A DNA stretch of 6,962 nucleotides from Chloroflexota bacterium (GTDB lineage: Bacteria; Chloroflexota; Anaerolineae; B4-G1): contig DSAR01000310.1 of the NCBI GenBank assembly GCA_011046405.1, forward strand, positions 1 through 6,962, written 5' to 3'. The notes under the pieces were generated by a model. It had not been told where the DNA came from and searched no databases. It was given only the letters and a program-made list of their open reading frames with translations. Each line of letters begins with the position of its first letter. The first letter of the stretch is position 1. The translations under genes and the position numbers were made by a program. This document shows positions 1 through 5,903 of the stretch, in pieces.

Positions 1-1527
1 ATGTACGACGCCTACCAGGAACAGGCCCTGTCCACCCGGCTCGGCATCCCACTGATTTACGGCGCCGACGCGGTCCACGGGCACAATAACGTCAAAGGCG
101 CCGTCATCTTTCCCCACAACATCGGCCTGGGAGCCACGCGGAATCCAGAACTGGCCGAAGAGATCGGGCGCATCACGGCCCTGGAGGTCGTTGGCACAGG
201 CGTGGACTGGACGTTCTCCCCTTGCCTGGCGGTCTTTCGGGACGAGCGCTGGGGACGCAGTTACGAGAGTTTTGGCGAGACGCCGGAACTCGTGTCGCTG
301 ATGGGCGCGGCACTCGTGAGAGGGTATCAGGGAGCCGACCTGGGCAGCGGAGAGACGATCCTGGCGACCGTCAAGCACTGGGTGGGCGATGGCGGAACGA
401 CGGGCGGCGTGGATCGCTCGAACACGGCGGTGGACGAAGTGACCTTGAGAGAAATTCACGTCCCGCCCTACGTGGAGGCGATCCGCGCGGGCGTCGGTTC
501 CATCATGGTCTCCCAGAGCAGTTGGAACGGCGTGAAGATGCACGCGAATGCTTATCTGATCGACGACGTGCTCAAGGGGGAGTTGGGATTCGAAGGGTTC
601 GTCGTTTCGGATTGGGAGGCGATTGATCAGATTCCGGGCGACTACGCCAGCGACGTCAGGACGGCGATCGACGCCGGTCTGGACATGATTATGGTGCCCT
701 ACGAGTACGTCACCTTCATCGAGACGCTGCGCGAGGCGGTCGAGAGCGGCGACGTGCCGTTGGAGCGGATCGACGACGCGGTCGGTAGGATCTTGCGGGT
801 CAAATTCCGGCTCGGCCTGTTCGAAAATTCCTATACCGACCGGAGCCTGACCGGCCTCATCGGTTCCGCCGCCCATCGAGACGTAGCCCGGCAGGCGGTG
901 CGCGAGTCGTTGGTGCTCTTGAAGAACGAGGATGACCTGCTCCCCTTGCCGAAGGATTTGGATCGTGTCCACGTCGCCGGGAGAAACGCCGACGACCTGG
1001 GCAGCCAGTGCGGCGGGTGGACCATCACCTGGCAGGGCCGGAACGGGAACATCACGACCGGCGTGACGATCCTGGAGGCGATCGAGCGCGCGGTCTCGGA
1101 GCGCACGCGCGTGACCTTTTCGCGGAATGGGTCGGGCGCGGAAGGGGCGGACGTGGGGATCGTCGTCGTGGGCGAGACGCCCTACGCCGAGTGGGAGGGC
1201 GACAGCGACGACCTGAGCCTCATCCGGGCCGACCTGAACGCGATCAACGCCGTGCGGGAGGCGGGCGTGCCCGTCGTCGTGATCCTGGTATCTGGCCGGC
1301 CCATGATCGTCGAGCCGGAGCTGGCACATTGGGACGTGTTGATCGCGGCCTGGCTGCCTGGGACAGAAGGGCAGGGAGTGGCCGACGTCCTCTTTGGCGA
1401 TTACGGCCCCACGGGTAAGCTGCCCTGTTCCTGGCCGCGGACCATGGATCAGATCCCGATCAACGACGGCGACGCCAAATACGACCCCCTATTTGCATAT
1501 GGATTTGGACTTACATACGAGGATTAG
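1..1527 (+). CDS. GH3 exo-beta-glucosidase (ExoI/BglX-like), 5' end missing
   Basis: Glycoside hydrolase family 3 enzyme that should release glucose from the non-reducing end of beta-glucans or beta-glucosides by a retaining mechanism. Residues are numbered from the first base. The (alpha/beta)8 domain carries the substrate-binding stretch GADAVHGHN (21-29), RWGRSYES (83-90), KHWVGDGGT (125-133) and the nucleophile Asp204 in VVSDWEAID (201-209). The second domain carries GGWTITWQG (338-346), whose Trp340 and Trp344 match the subsite tryptophan pair of barley ExoI, and GETPYAEWEGD (391-401), where Glu397 is the likely acid/base. It ends in DPLFAYGFGLTY, with no C-terminal FnIII domain. The window opens in the middle of domain 1. 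Related enzymes have roughly 60-80 more residues first, including the usual MTLEEK-like stretch, so the ATG at base 1 is probably internal and the true start lies upstream. Whether it has a signal peptide cannot be seen. Family is near certain; exact linkage preference is not. Confidence 0.93.
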   Translation: MYDAYQEQALSTRLGIPLIYGADAVHGHNNVKGAVIFPHNIGLGATRNPELAEEIGRITALEVVGTGVDWTFSPCLAVFRDERWGRSYESFGETPELVSLMGAALVRGYQGADLGSGETILATVKHWVGDGGTTGGVDRSNTAVDEVTLREIHVPPYVEAIRAGVGSIMVSQSSWNGVKMHANAYLIDDVLKGELGFEGFVVSDWEAIDQIPGDYASDVRTAIDAGLDMIMVPYEYVTFIETLREAVESGDVPLERIDDAVGRILRVKFRLGLFENSYTDRSLTGLIGSAAHRDVARQAVRESLVLLKNEDDLLPLPKDLDRVHVAGRNADDLGSQCGGWTITWQGRNGNITTGVTILEAIERAVSERTRVTFSRNGSGAEGADVGIVVVGETPYAEWEGDSDDLSLIRADLNAINAVREAGVPVVVILVSGRPMIVEPELAHWDVLIAAWLPGTEGQGVADVLFGDYGPTGKLPCSWPRTMDQIPINDGDAKYDPLFAYGFGLTYED

Positions 1528-1540
1528 GGCGGCGGATGGG

Positions 1541-1601
1541 AGCGGATAAGCGGATGGGTGTGTCTTTACACGGTTTTTACACGGCTATCCGCTTATCCGT
1601 T
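1541..1601. repeat. Intergenic inverted repeat with internal direct repeats
   Basis: CGGATAAGCGGAT (1543-1555) is the exact reverse complement of ATCCGCTTATCCG (1587-1599), and A-T and G-T pairs extend the stem to 1541/1601. The 31-base loop holds TTTACACGG twice (1565-1573 and 1576-1584, 11 bases apart) and a small GTGT-CTTT-ACAC hairpin (1560-1571) followed closely by five T (1574-1578). GCGGAT occurs three times on the left side (1532, 1542, 1550). It sits just after the GH3 stop codon and before the GH4 ribosome binding site. It may be a dispersed intergenic repeat, a transcript-stabilising or attenuating hairpin, or an operator. The long loop and the lack of a T-run after the outer stem argue against a classical terminator. 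The symmetry is certain; the role is not known. Confidence 0.6.
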
Positions 1602-1624
1602 TCTGGTCTGTTGCCCCAGCACAC

Positions 1625-1632
1625 GAGGTGAT
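1625..1632 (+). promoter_or_regulatory. Strong Shine-Dalgarno site of the GH4 gene
   Basis: GAGGTGAT is fully complementary to the AUCACCUC end of bacterial 16S rRNA and lies 5 bases before the ATG at 1638. It fixes that ATG as the start and suggests efficient independent initiation rather than coupling to the GH3 gene upstream. A second ATG (1631) overlaps the site itself and cannot be the start. Confidence 0.8.
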
Positions 1633-1637
1633 GAGAG

Positions 1638-2930
1638 ATGAAAGTAACGGTCATTGGCGGTGGATCTAGCTATACCCCCGAATTGGTCAACGGTTTCCTG
1701 GAGCGTGTGGAAACCTTTCCCATGACCGAGTTGTGGTTGATGGACGTTTCACCGGAACGATTGGACGTGGTGGGAGGTTTCGCGCGACGCATGGTCGAAG
1801 CGAAAGACACCCCATTTACCGTCCACCTGAGCACTGACCCACGCGAGGCGGTGCGCGGCGCCAGTTACGTCGTCACCCAACTGCGGGTGGGAGGAATGGC
1901 CGCCCGGCGGGAGGACGAGTATCTCGGCCGGCGGCACGGCCTGATTGGGCAGGAGACGACCGGCGTGGGGGGAATGGCCAAAGCGATGCGCACTATCCCC
2001 GTCATTTTAAAGATCGCCCAGGACGTGCGCGAGCTGGCACCCGGCGCGCTGTTGGTCAATTTCACCAACCCGGCCGGCCTGGTCACCGAGGCGATCAGCC
2101 GCTATGCTTCTGACGTGCCTGCGGTGGGCGTGTGTAACGTGCCCATCACCGCGAAGATGGAAATCCTGAAGGGATTGAGAGAGCGGCAGGGACTCGACGT
2201 AGACCCGCAGCGGGCCGAGTTGAAGACGTTGGGCCTCAACCATCTCTCCTGGCATTACGGCTTTACGGTGGATGGGGAGGACATCTGGCCGCAGGTGTTC
2301 GAGGGCTTTTTGGAGGCACCCGAGTCGGGTTGGGACGTCTCGACCATCGAGACGTTGCGCATGATCCCCAACTACTATTTGCAATACTATTACTATACCG
2401 AGCGCAAACTGGCCGCCCAGGAGCAGTGGCCTCCCTCCCGCGCCGAGGAGGTGATGGCGATCGAAACCGACCTGCTGCGGCAATACGCCGAGCCGGAGCG
2501 CTCGGAACCGCCCGAGGACCTGATGCAGCGGGGCGGGGCTTACTATTCCACCATGGCTACCCAACTACTCAACGCACATTACAACGACTTGGGCGAGACC
2601 CACGTGGTCAACGTGGCCCACGCGGGCGCTGTTCCCGGCTGGCCGGCCGATTGGGTGCTAGAGATGGGCTGCCAGGTGGACGCCCAGGGGGTTCACCCGC
2701 TCCCTGCCGAACCGCTCCCGCCGGTCTGCTTCGGCCTGCTGGCCCACGTGAAGGCCTATGAAATCCTGACCGTGGAGGCGGCCGTCCACGGCGACCGCCG
2801 GGCCGCTTATCAGGCCCTGCTGGCCCATCCGCTCGGCCCGGCCGCCGACCGGGTGCAGGCCGTGCTCGACGATTTGTTAGCAACCAATCAAAAATACCTG
2901 CCGCAATTCCAGGCGCGCCGGAAGGAGTAA
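1638..2930 (+). CDS. GH4 6-phospho-beta-glucosidase-like hydrolase, NAD+/Mn2+ dependent
   Basis: Family 4 glycosidase, 430 residues, close to the usual family length. Known members hydrolyse glycosides by oxidation at C3 with bound NAD+, elimination and re-addition, aided by a divalent metal, usually Mn2+. The N-terminus is a Rossmann fold (VTVIGGGSSYTPEL, 3-16). The metal ligands should be Cys166 in CNVP (166-169) and His202 in GLNHLSWHYG (199-208). Within family 4, CNVP marks 6-phospho-beta-glucosidases (BglT/CelF/LicH type), whereas CHEV-type signatures mark alpha-galactosidases. VGGMAARREDE (84-94) and IGQETTGVGG (103-112) fit the same subgroup, and the IPNYYLQYYYY stretch (243-253) probably supplies the catalytic tyrosine. 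The C-terminal half has NVAHAGAVPGWP (325-336) and VKAYEILTVEAAVHGD (371-386), as usual. No signal peptide, so cytoplasmic. It has a strong ribosome site and is followed after 5 bases by the next gene. Phosphorylated substrate is inferred from the signature; no PTS gene is visible nearby. Confidence 0.9.
   Translation: MKVTVIGGGSSYTPELVNGFLERVETFPMTELWLMDVSPERLDVVGGFARRMVEAKDTPFTVHLSTDPREAVRGASYVVTQLRVGGMAARREDEYLGRRHGLIGQETTGVGGMAKAMRTIPVILKIAQDVRELAPGALLVNFTNPAGLVTEAISRYASDVPAVGVCNVPITAKMEILKGLRERQGLDVDPQRAELKTLGLNHLSWHYGFTVDGEDIWPQVFEGFLEAPESGWDVSTIETLRMIPNYYLQYYYYTERKLAAQEQWPPSRAEEVMAIETDLLRQYAEPERSEPPEDLMQRGGAYYSTMATQLLNAHYNDLGETHVVNVAHAGAVPGWPADWVLEMGCQVDAQGVHPLPAEPLPPVCFGLLAHVKAYEILTVEAAVHGDRRAAYQALLAHPLGPAADRVQAVLDDLLATNQKYLPQFQARRKE
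2922..2927 (+). promoter_or_regulatory. Shine-Dalgarno site inside the GH4 3' end
   Basis: AAGGAG lies in the last GH4 codons, directly before the TAA at 2928-2930. It is 8 bases before the ATG at 2936, an ideal distance, and only 5 before the TTG at 2933. This favours 2936 as the start of the second GH3 gene over TTG 2933 and ATG 2945, and implies coupled translation. Confidence 0.7.
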
Positions 2931-2935
2931 ACTTG

Positions 2936-4582
2936 ATGTTATCTATGACGTCTGAATGGATCGAGCAGACGCTGGCAAACATGACGCTCGATCAAAAGCT
3001 CGGCCAGTTGTTGCATCCCAATATCTGGCCGGGCATCCCTGCCGACGAGCTGCTCGACGTGCTCGGCGACGTGGAGCCGGGCGGGATGTTCCTGCATCCT
3101 GGCAAAATGGAGGCGTTTCAGAAAACTACCCGCTGGCTCCAGGATCGTTTTCCCGTGCCGGTGATCGTCTCCTCTGATCTGGAAAGCGGTGCCGGTTGCA
3201 TGGTCGAGGGCGCGACTTGCTTTCCGGACCTGATGTCGCTCGCCGCGACGGACGACGAGGAACTGGCCTTCGAGATGGGGCGTGCTGCGGCGGTGGAGGG
3301 GCGCGCCTGCGGCGTGCATTGGGCGTTCGGTCCCGTGGTGGACATCAGCGCCAATCCACACAATCCCGGCGCCAACACGAGGAGTCTCGGCGACGACCCG
3401 GATCGGATCGTGCGTCTTTCCACCGCAATCATCCGCGGGATGCAACAGAACCGCCTGTGCGCCACGGCCAAGCATTTTCCCGGCGCCGGCTTCGATGATC
3501 GGGACCCGCACATCTGCACCACCATCAACCCGCTGCGCATGGACCAGTGGTTCGCCTCGAGCGGCCGCATGTTCCAGGAAGCGATCGACGCGGGCGTGTG
3601 GAGCATCATGATCGGACACGACGCGCTGCCGGCCTGGGACCCCGGCGACGGCGCGCACATTCAGCACGCGCCGCCCGCGACGCTATCTCGAAAGCTCATC
3701 ACCGGTCTGCTGCGCGAAAAAATGGGCTTTCAGGGCGTCATCGTGACCGATGCCCTGAATATGGGCGGCGTGACCTCGTGGGGGCGCTCCGAGGAGATTA
3801 TCCCTGGCGTCATCGAGGCCGGTTGCGACATGATCCTCTTTTCCTCGGCCAAACGGGATTTGGCGCTCCTGAAGCGGGCGGTCGAGGACGGGCGGCTGAC
3901 GGAAGCGCGCATCGACGAATCGGCGCGGCGCATCCTGGCGCTGAAGGAAACGCTCGGCCTGCACCAGAACCGCGCGGCTCCATCTCTGTCACTGGCGGAC
4001 AGCGAGCGCTTTCGGCGCGCCAGCCAGGAGATCGCCGAAAAGGCGCTCACGCTCGTGAGGGACCGCAACGGGGCGCTCCCGCTCGAATTGGAACGGGGGA
4101 CGCGGGTGCTTAGCTATCACCTGCGGGGCGACCCAGACGTCAATCACGTGGACGCTTTCGACGACCTGTTGCGCGCGCGGGGAGTCGAGGTGGCCCGTTT
4201 CGACGAGCGGGAGCAGGGCAAGCTGCCCGCCAACCTCGACGATTTTGACGTCGTGTTGATGAGCGTCGTTCTGGGGCCGGTCTGGGGCACAAACCGTATC
4301 CGGCCGGCCGGCAACTATATGCGGGACGTCTGGGCGCTCATCAACTCGCACCATCCGCGCCTGGTGTGTGTGTCGTATGGTTCGCCGTACCTGGTGTATG
4401 AGATGCCGCGTCTGCCGTTGGTGATCAACGGTTATTCGCCCGATCTCGATACTCAGAACGCGGTGCTGCGCTTGCTCACGGGCGAGATCGAGGCGACGGG
4501 CAAAAGCCCCGTCGATCTCGACAGCCCCTATCTATTCAAATCCCTGGAGGGACTGCGGTTGGCGAGGCCGCATCGGCTTTGA
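2936..4582 (+). CDS. NagZ-like GH3 hydrolase (probable beta-N-acetylhexosaminidase)
   Basis: Two-domain family 3 enzyme, 548 residues from ATG 2936. The barrel domain (about 5-345) opens with MTLDQKLGQLLHP, a standard GH3 start, so the protein is complete. Key motifs are NTRSLGDDP (147-155), KHFPGAG (179-185), DPH (190-192) and the nucleophile Asp272 in VIVTDALNMGG (268-278). NagZ-type enzymes use a His in a flexible loop, paired with Asp two residues earlier, as acid/base; Asp190/His192 preserve that pair. This sets it apart from the GH3 enzyme at 1-1527, which uses a Glu in domain 2. Two oddities are Ala in place of the usual His in PG(H)G, and Pro in the middle of the D-x-H dyad. A second domain (about 365-540) resembles the C-terminal domain of two-domain NagZ. 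No signal peptide, so probably cytoplasmic. It could remove N-acetylglucosamine from muropeptides or chito-oligosaccharides; a phosphorylase or another sugar specificity is possible. TTG 2933 is an alternative start. Confidence 0.82.
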   Translation: MLSMTSEWIEQTLANMTLDQKLGQLLHPNIWPGIPADELLDVLGDVEPGGMFLHPGKMEAFQKTTRWLQDRFPVPVIVSSDLESGAGCMVEGATCFPDLMSLAATDDEELAFEMGRAAAVEGRACGVHWAFGPVVDISANPHNPGANTRSLGDDPDRIVRLSTAIIRGMQQNRLCATAKHFPGAGFDDRDPHICTTINPLRMDQWFASSGRMFQEAIDAGVWSIMIGHDALPAWDPGDGAHIQHAPPATLSRKLITGLLREKMGFQGVIVTDALNMGGVTSWGRSEEIIPGVIEAGCDMILFSSAKRDLALLKRAVEDGRLTEARIDESARRILALKETLGLHQNRAAPSLSLADSERFRRASQEIAEKALTLVRDRNGALPLELERGTRVLSYHLRGDPDVNHVDAFDDLLRARGVEVARFDEREQGKLPANLDDFDVVLMSVVLGPVWGTNRIRPAGNYMRDVWALINSHHPRLVCVSYGSPYLVYEMPRLPLVINGYSPDLDTQNAVLRLLTGEIEATGKSPVDLDSPYLFKSLEGLRLARPHRL

Positions 4583-4583
4583 G

Positions 4584-5726
4584 ATGATGACAAAATTTCA
4601 ATTCGGCGTAAAGAGTTATGACGAAGACTGGTTCCTGAGGCACGGGCTCGGATACCAGGAGGCGGCGCAATTGTTGCGGGATTGGGGCGTGACCTTTGTG
4701 CTGGCAAAGAGCAGATGCCTCTCACCGCCCGACAGCGTCGTCGAGAGCGAGGCGTCGCCAGAGAGGGCCGCGTGCTGTGCGACGTACGACGACCGCAGGT
4801 TCCGCGATGCGTTGGCGGAGGAGGGGATCGCATATTGGGCGACAGTCTGCACCTTTTACGACCCCCAGGCCGTGGACGCCAACCCTTCTCTACGGCCGAT
4901 CGGCTCGGATGGTCGGCCGATGGAACAAATAGATTGGTACGTGGGCATCGCGCCTTCGATGGACGGGTACGTGGCGAAAAAGACGGCGCTGGTCGAGCAG
5001 GCGGTCGAGATGCTGGAACCGGATGGCGTCTTTCTCTCATTCACCCGCTGGCCGGGTTTCTGGGAACTGTGGATGCCACATCACACCCGGCGCGATTTCC
5101 CAGAGTATAGTTTCGATCCCCACACGCTCGACCGCTTTACCCGCGAGACGGGAGTGGACGTACCCACCCGCGATCCGGCCGGCGCAGCCCGGTGGATCGA
5201 GGCGCACGCCCGCCAGGCCTGGACGGATTGGAAGTGCCAGGTGGTCGCAGACGTCGTTCGCCAGATTCGGGAGGGGTGCCGCAGGATCAAGCCCGACGTC
5301 CGCATCATGTTGAACCTCCTCCCGTTCGGCGCGGATTTCGACGGCGCGCAGGCACAGGTCTTTGGGCAGCGCATCGAGGCCCTGGCGGACGTGGTTGACG
5401 TGTTCGAGGTGATGACGTATCACCAGATATTGAAGCGGCCCACGAACTGGCTGCCCCAGATTGGCGAGGCGGTCAAGAGCCGTTCGGGCTGCGAGACGGT
5501 CTGCACGCTGCAAGCCAAGCCGATCTACCTGGACGGGATCTATGCCAGGGACCATCGCTCGCCGACGCTCGACGCCGAGGAGTTTGCGGAGGCGGTGAAC
5601 GCCGTGGCGCACTCGAGCGTGGACGGCGTCGTGGTTTTTGTGTGGTCAGATTTGCTCGAGGAGGCGTTGAAGCAGGGCGATACCAGGCGGGTAGACGCCA
5701 TCCGCGCCGCGGCTGAACGGCGCTAA
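4584..5726 (+). CDS. Unassigned TIM-barrel protein, glycoside-hydrolase-like
   Basis: I do not recognise a named family for this 380-residue protein. It has alternating beta-strand and helix stretches of a TIM barrel: strands near VTFVLA (36-41), IAYWATVCTFY (82-92), DGVFLSF (147-153), VRIMLNLLP (239-247), VDVFEVMTYH (271-280), ETVCTLQ (304-310) and DGVVVFVWSD (347-356). The block LSFTRWPGFWELW (151-163), followed by YSFDPHTLDRFTRETGVDVP (175-194), resembles a class of glycoside-hydrolase-like proteins whose strand-4 motif reads LDFIRYP or LDFIRWP, then a short segment naming a C-terminal partner helix. Here the expected Asp is Ser152. Candidate acidic residues at strand ends are Glu161, Glu275 and Asp356. 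No signal peptide. The gene begins one base after the upstream TGA, with no strong ribosome site of its own, so it is probably translationally coupled to the NagZ-like gene. ATG 4587 is an equally possible start. A role in the same glycan pathway is inferred from context only. Confidence 0.72.
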   Translation: MMTKFQFGVKSYDEDWFLRHGLGYQEAAQLLRDWGVTFVLAKSRCLSPPDSVVESEASPERAACCATYDDRRFRDALAEEGIAYWATVCTFYDPQAVDANPSLRPIGSDGRPMEQIDWYVGIAPSMDGYVAKKTALVEQAVEMLEPDGVFLSFTRWPGFWELWMPHHTRRDFPEYSFDPHTLDRFTRETGVDVPTRDPAGAARWIEAHARQAWTDWKCQVVADVVRQIREGCRRIKPDVRIMLNLLPFGADFDGAQAQVFGQRIEALADVVDVFEVMTYHQILKRPTNWLPQIGEAVKSRSGCETVCTLQAKPIYLDGIYARDHRSPTLDAEEFAEAVNAVAHSSVDGVVVFVWSDLLEEALKQGDTRRVDAIRAAAERR

Positions 5727-5740
5727 ACGCGATATCCGTG

Positions 5741-5769
5741 AATGAAATGGGTGTGTTTCACTTCATTTT
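5741..5769 (+). terminator. Weak terminator-like hairpin after the TIM-barrel gene
   Basis: AATGAA (5741-5746) pairs with TTCATT (5762-5767). Inside it, GTG (5751-5753) pairs with CAC (5759-5761), leaving a four-base bulge. Two T follow the stem, continuing its terminal TT into a four-T run. The position 14 bases after the stop codon fits a terminator, but the stem is AT-rich and the T-run short. Confidence 0.25.
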
Positions 5770-5779
5770 GAGACCAAGC

Positions 5780-5830
5780 TCGTAGTAGGCGATTTATCGC
5801 CGTAAAAGCGCGCTGAAGCGCCTACTACGA
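5780..5830. repeat. Nested palindromic intergenic element (three-way junction)
   Basis: TCGTAGTAGGCG (5780-5791) is the exact reverse complement of CGCCTACTACGA (5819-5830). Two further perfect small hairpins lie within: GGCGAT-TT-ATCGCC (5788-5801) and GCGCT-GA-AGCGC (5810-5821). Both overlap the inner end of the outer stem, so the element can fold either as a long hairpin or as a three-way junction closed by the 8-bp stem TCGTAGTA/TACTACGA. Elements of this CTACTACGA-ended form are, from memory, widespread between genes of Chloroflexota and some other phyla, and look like REP or miniature mobile elements. The symmetry is seen directly; the repeat status must be checked against the genome. 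Confidence 0.7.
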
Positions 5831-5859
5831 ACAAGCCCCCGGTTTATTGAGATGATACC

Positions 5860-5900
5860 TTGACAAGTGTGTTGCACGTGATCCAAGGAGCTTTTATTAC
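5860..5900 (+). promoter_or_regulatory. Possible promoter region of the kinase gene
   Basis: A consensus -35 hexamer TTGACA (5860-5865) occurs in a locally AT-richer leader, but no good -10 hexamer sits 16-19 bases after it. An alternative pair is TTGCAC (5872-5877) with TATTAC (5895-5900) at 17 bases, both weak and leaving almost no leader before the ATG at 5904. A CACGTG palindrome (5875-5880) lies between and might be an operator half. Suggestive only. Confidence 0.22.
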
Positions 5901-5903
5901 ACT

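Larger units (their letters stand above)
5727..5903. other. Noncoding gap with hairpins and kinase leader
   Basis: I see no credible gene in these 177 bases. From left to right they hold a weak hairpin right after the stop codon (5741-5767), a nested palindrome (5780-5830), a TTGACA hexamer (5860-5865), a CACGTG palindrome (5875-5880) and the AAGGAG ribosome site (5885-5890) of the kinase gene. The gap breaks the tight packing of the preceding three genes, so the kinase may be a separate transcription unit. Confidence 0.7.

Noticed and set aside
1..3. ATG at the first base as the true start of the first GH3 gene
   Set aside because: The protein begins in the middle of the GH3 barrel domain, directly before the substrate-binding GADAVHGHN stretch, and lacks the family's N-terminal segment. 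The start must lie upstream, unless the gene is a truncated remnant.
1541..1601. Classical Rho-independent terminator after the first GH3 gene
   Set aside because: The outer stem has a 31-base loop and no T-run after its right arm; the inner GTGT/ACAC stem is only four pairs. Listed as a repeat instead.
2007..2564. 185-residue open frame on the - strand inside the GH4 gene
   Set aside because: It lies wholly over a gene with intact family motifs, has no recognisable motif, and is typical of the long antisense frames of GC-rich DNA.
2939..3667. 242-residue open frame on the - strand inside the NagZ-like gene
   Set aside because: Rich in Arg, Ala, His and Val with no domain pattern; it mirrors the codon bias of the sense gene.
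3547..4113. 188-residue + strand frame overlapping the NagZ-like gene
   Set aside because: Arg and Gly rich out-of-frame reading of a confirmed gene. The similar frames at 222-626, 1008-1418 and 2330-2761 are rejected for the same reason.
5037..5612. 191-residue open frame on the - strand inside the TIM-barrel gene
   Set aside because: No motif and no ribosome site; the sense frame shows a clear strand-helix pattern and fits the tight gene packing.
5860..5888. TTGACA as the -35 box of a strong sigma-70 promoter
   Set aside because: No acceptable -10 hexamer lies 16-19 bases downstream; TATGAT at 5903-5908 is far too distant and overlaps the start codon. Kept only as a weak candidate region.
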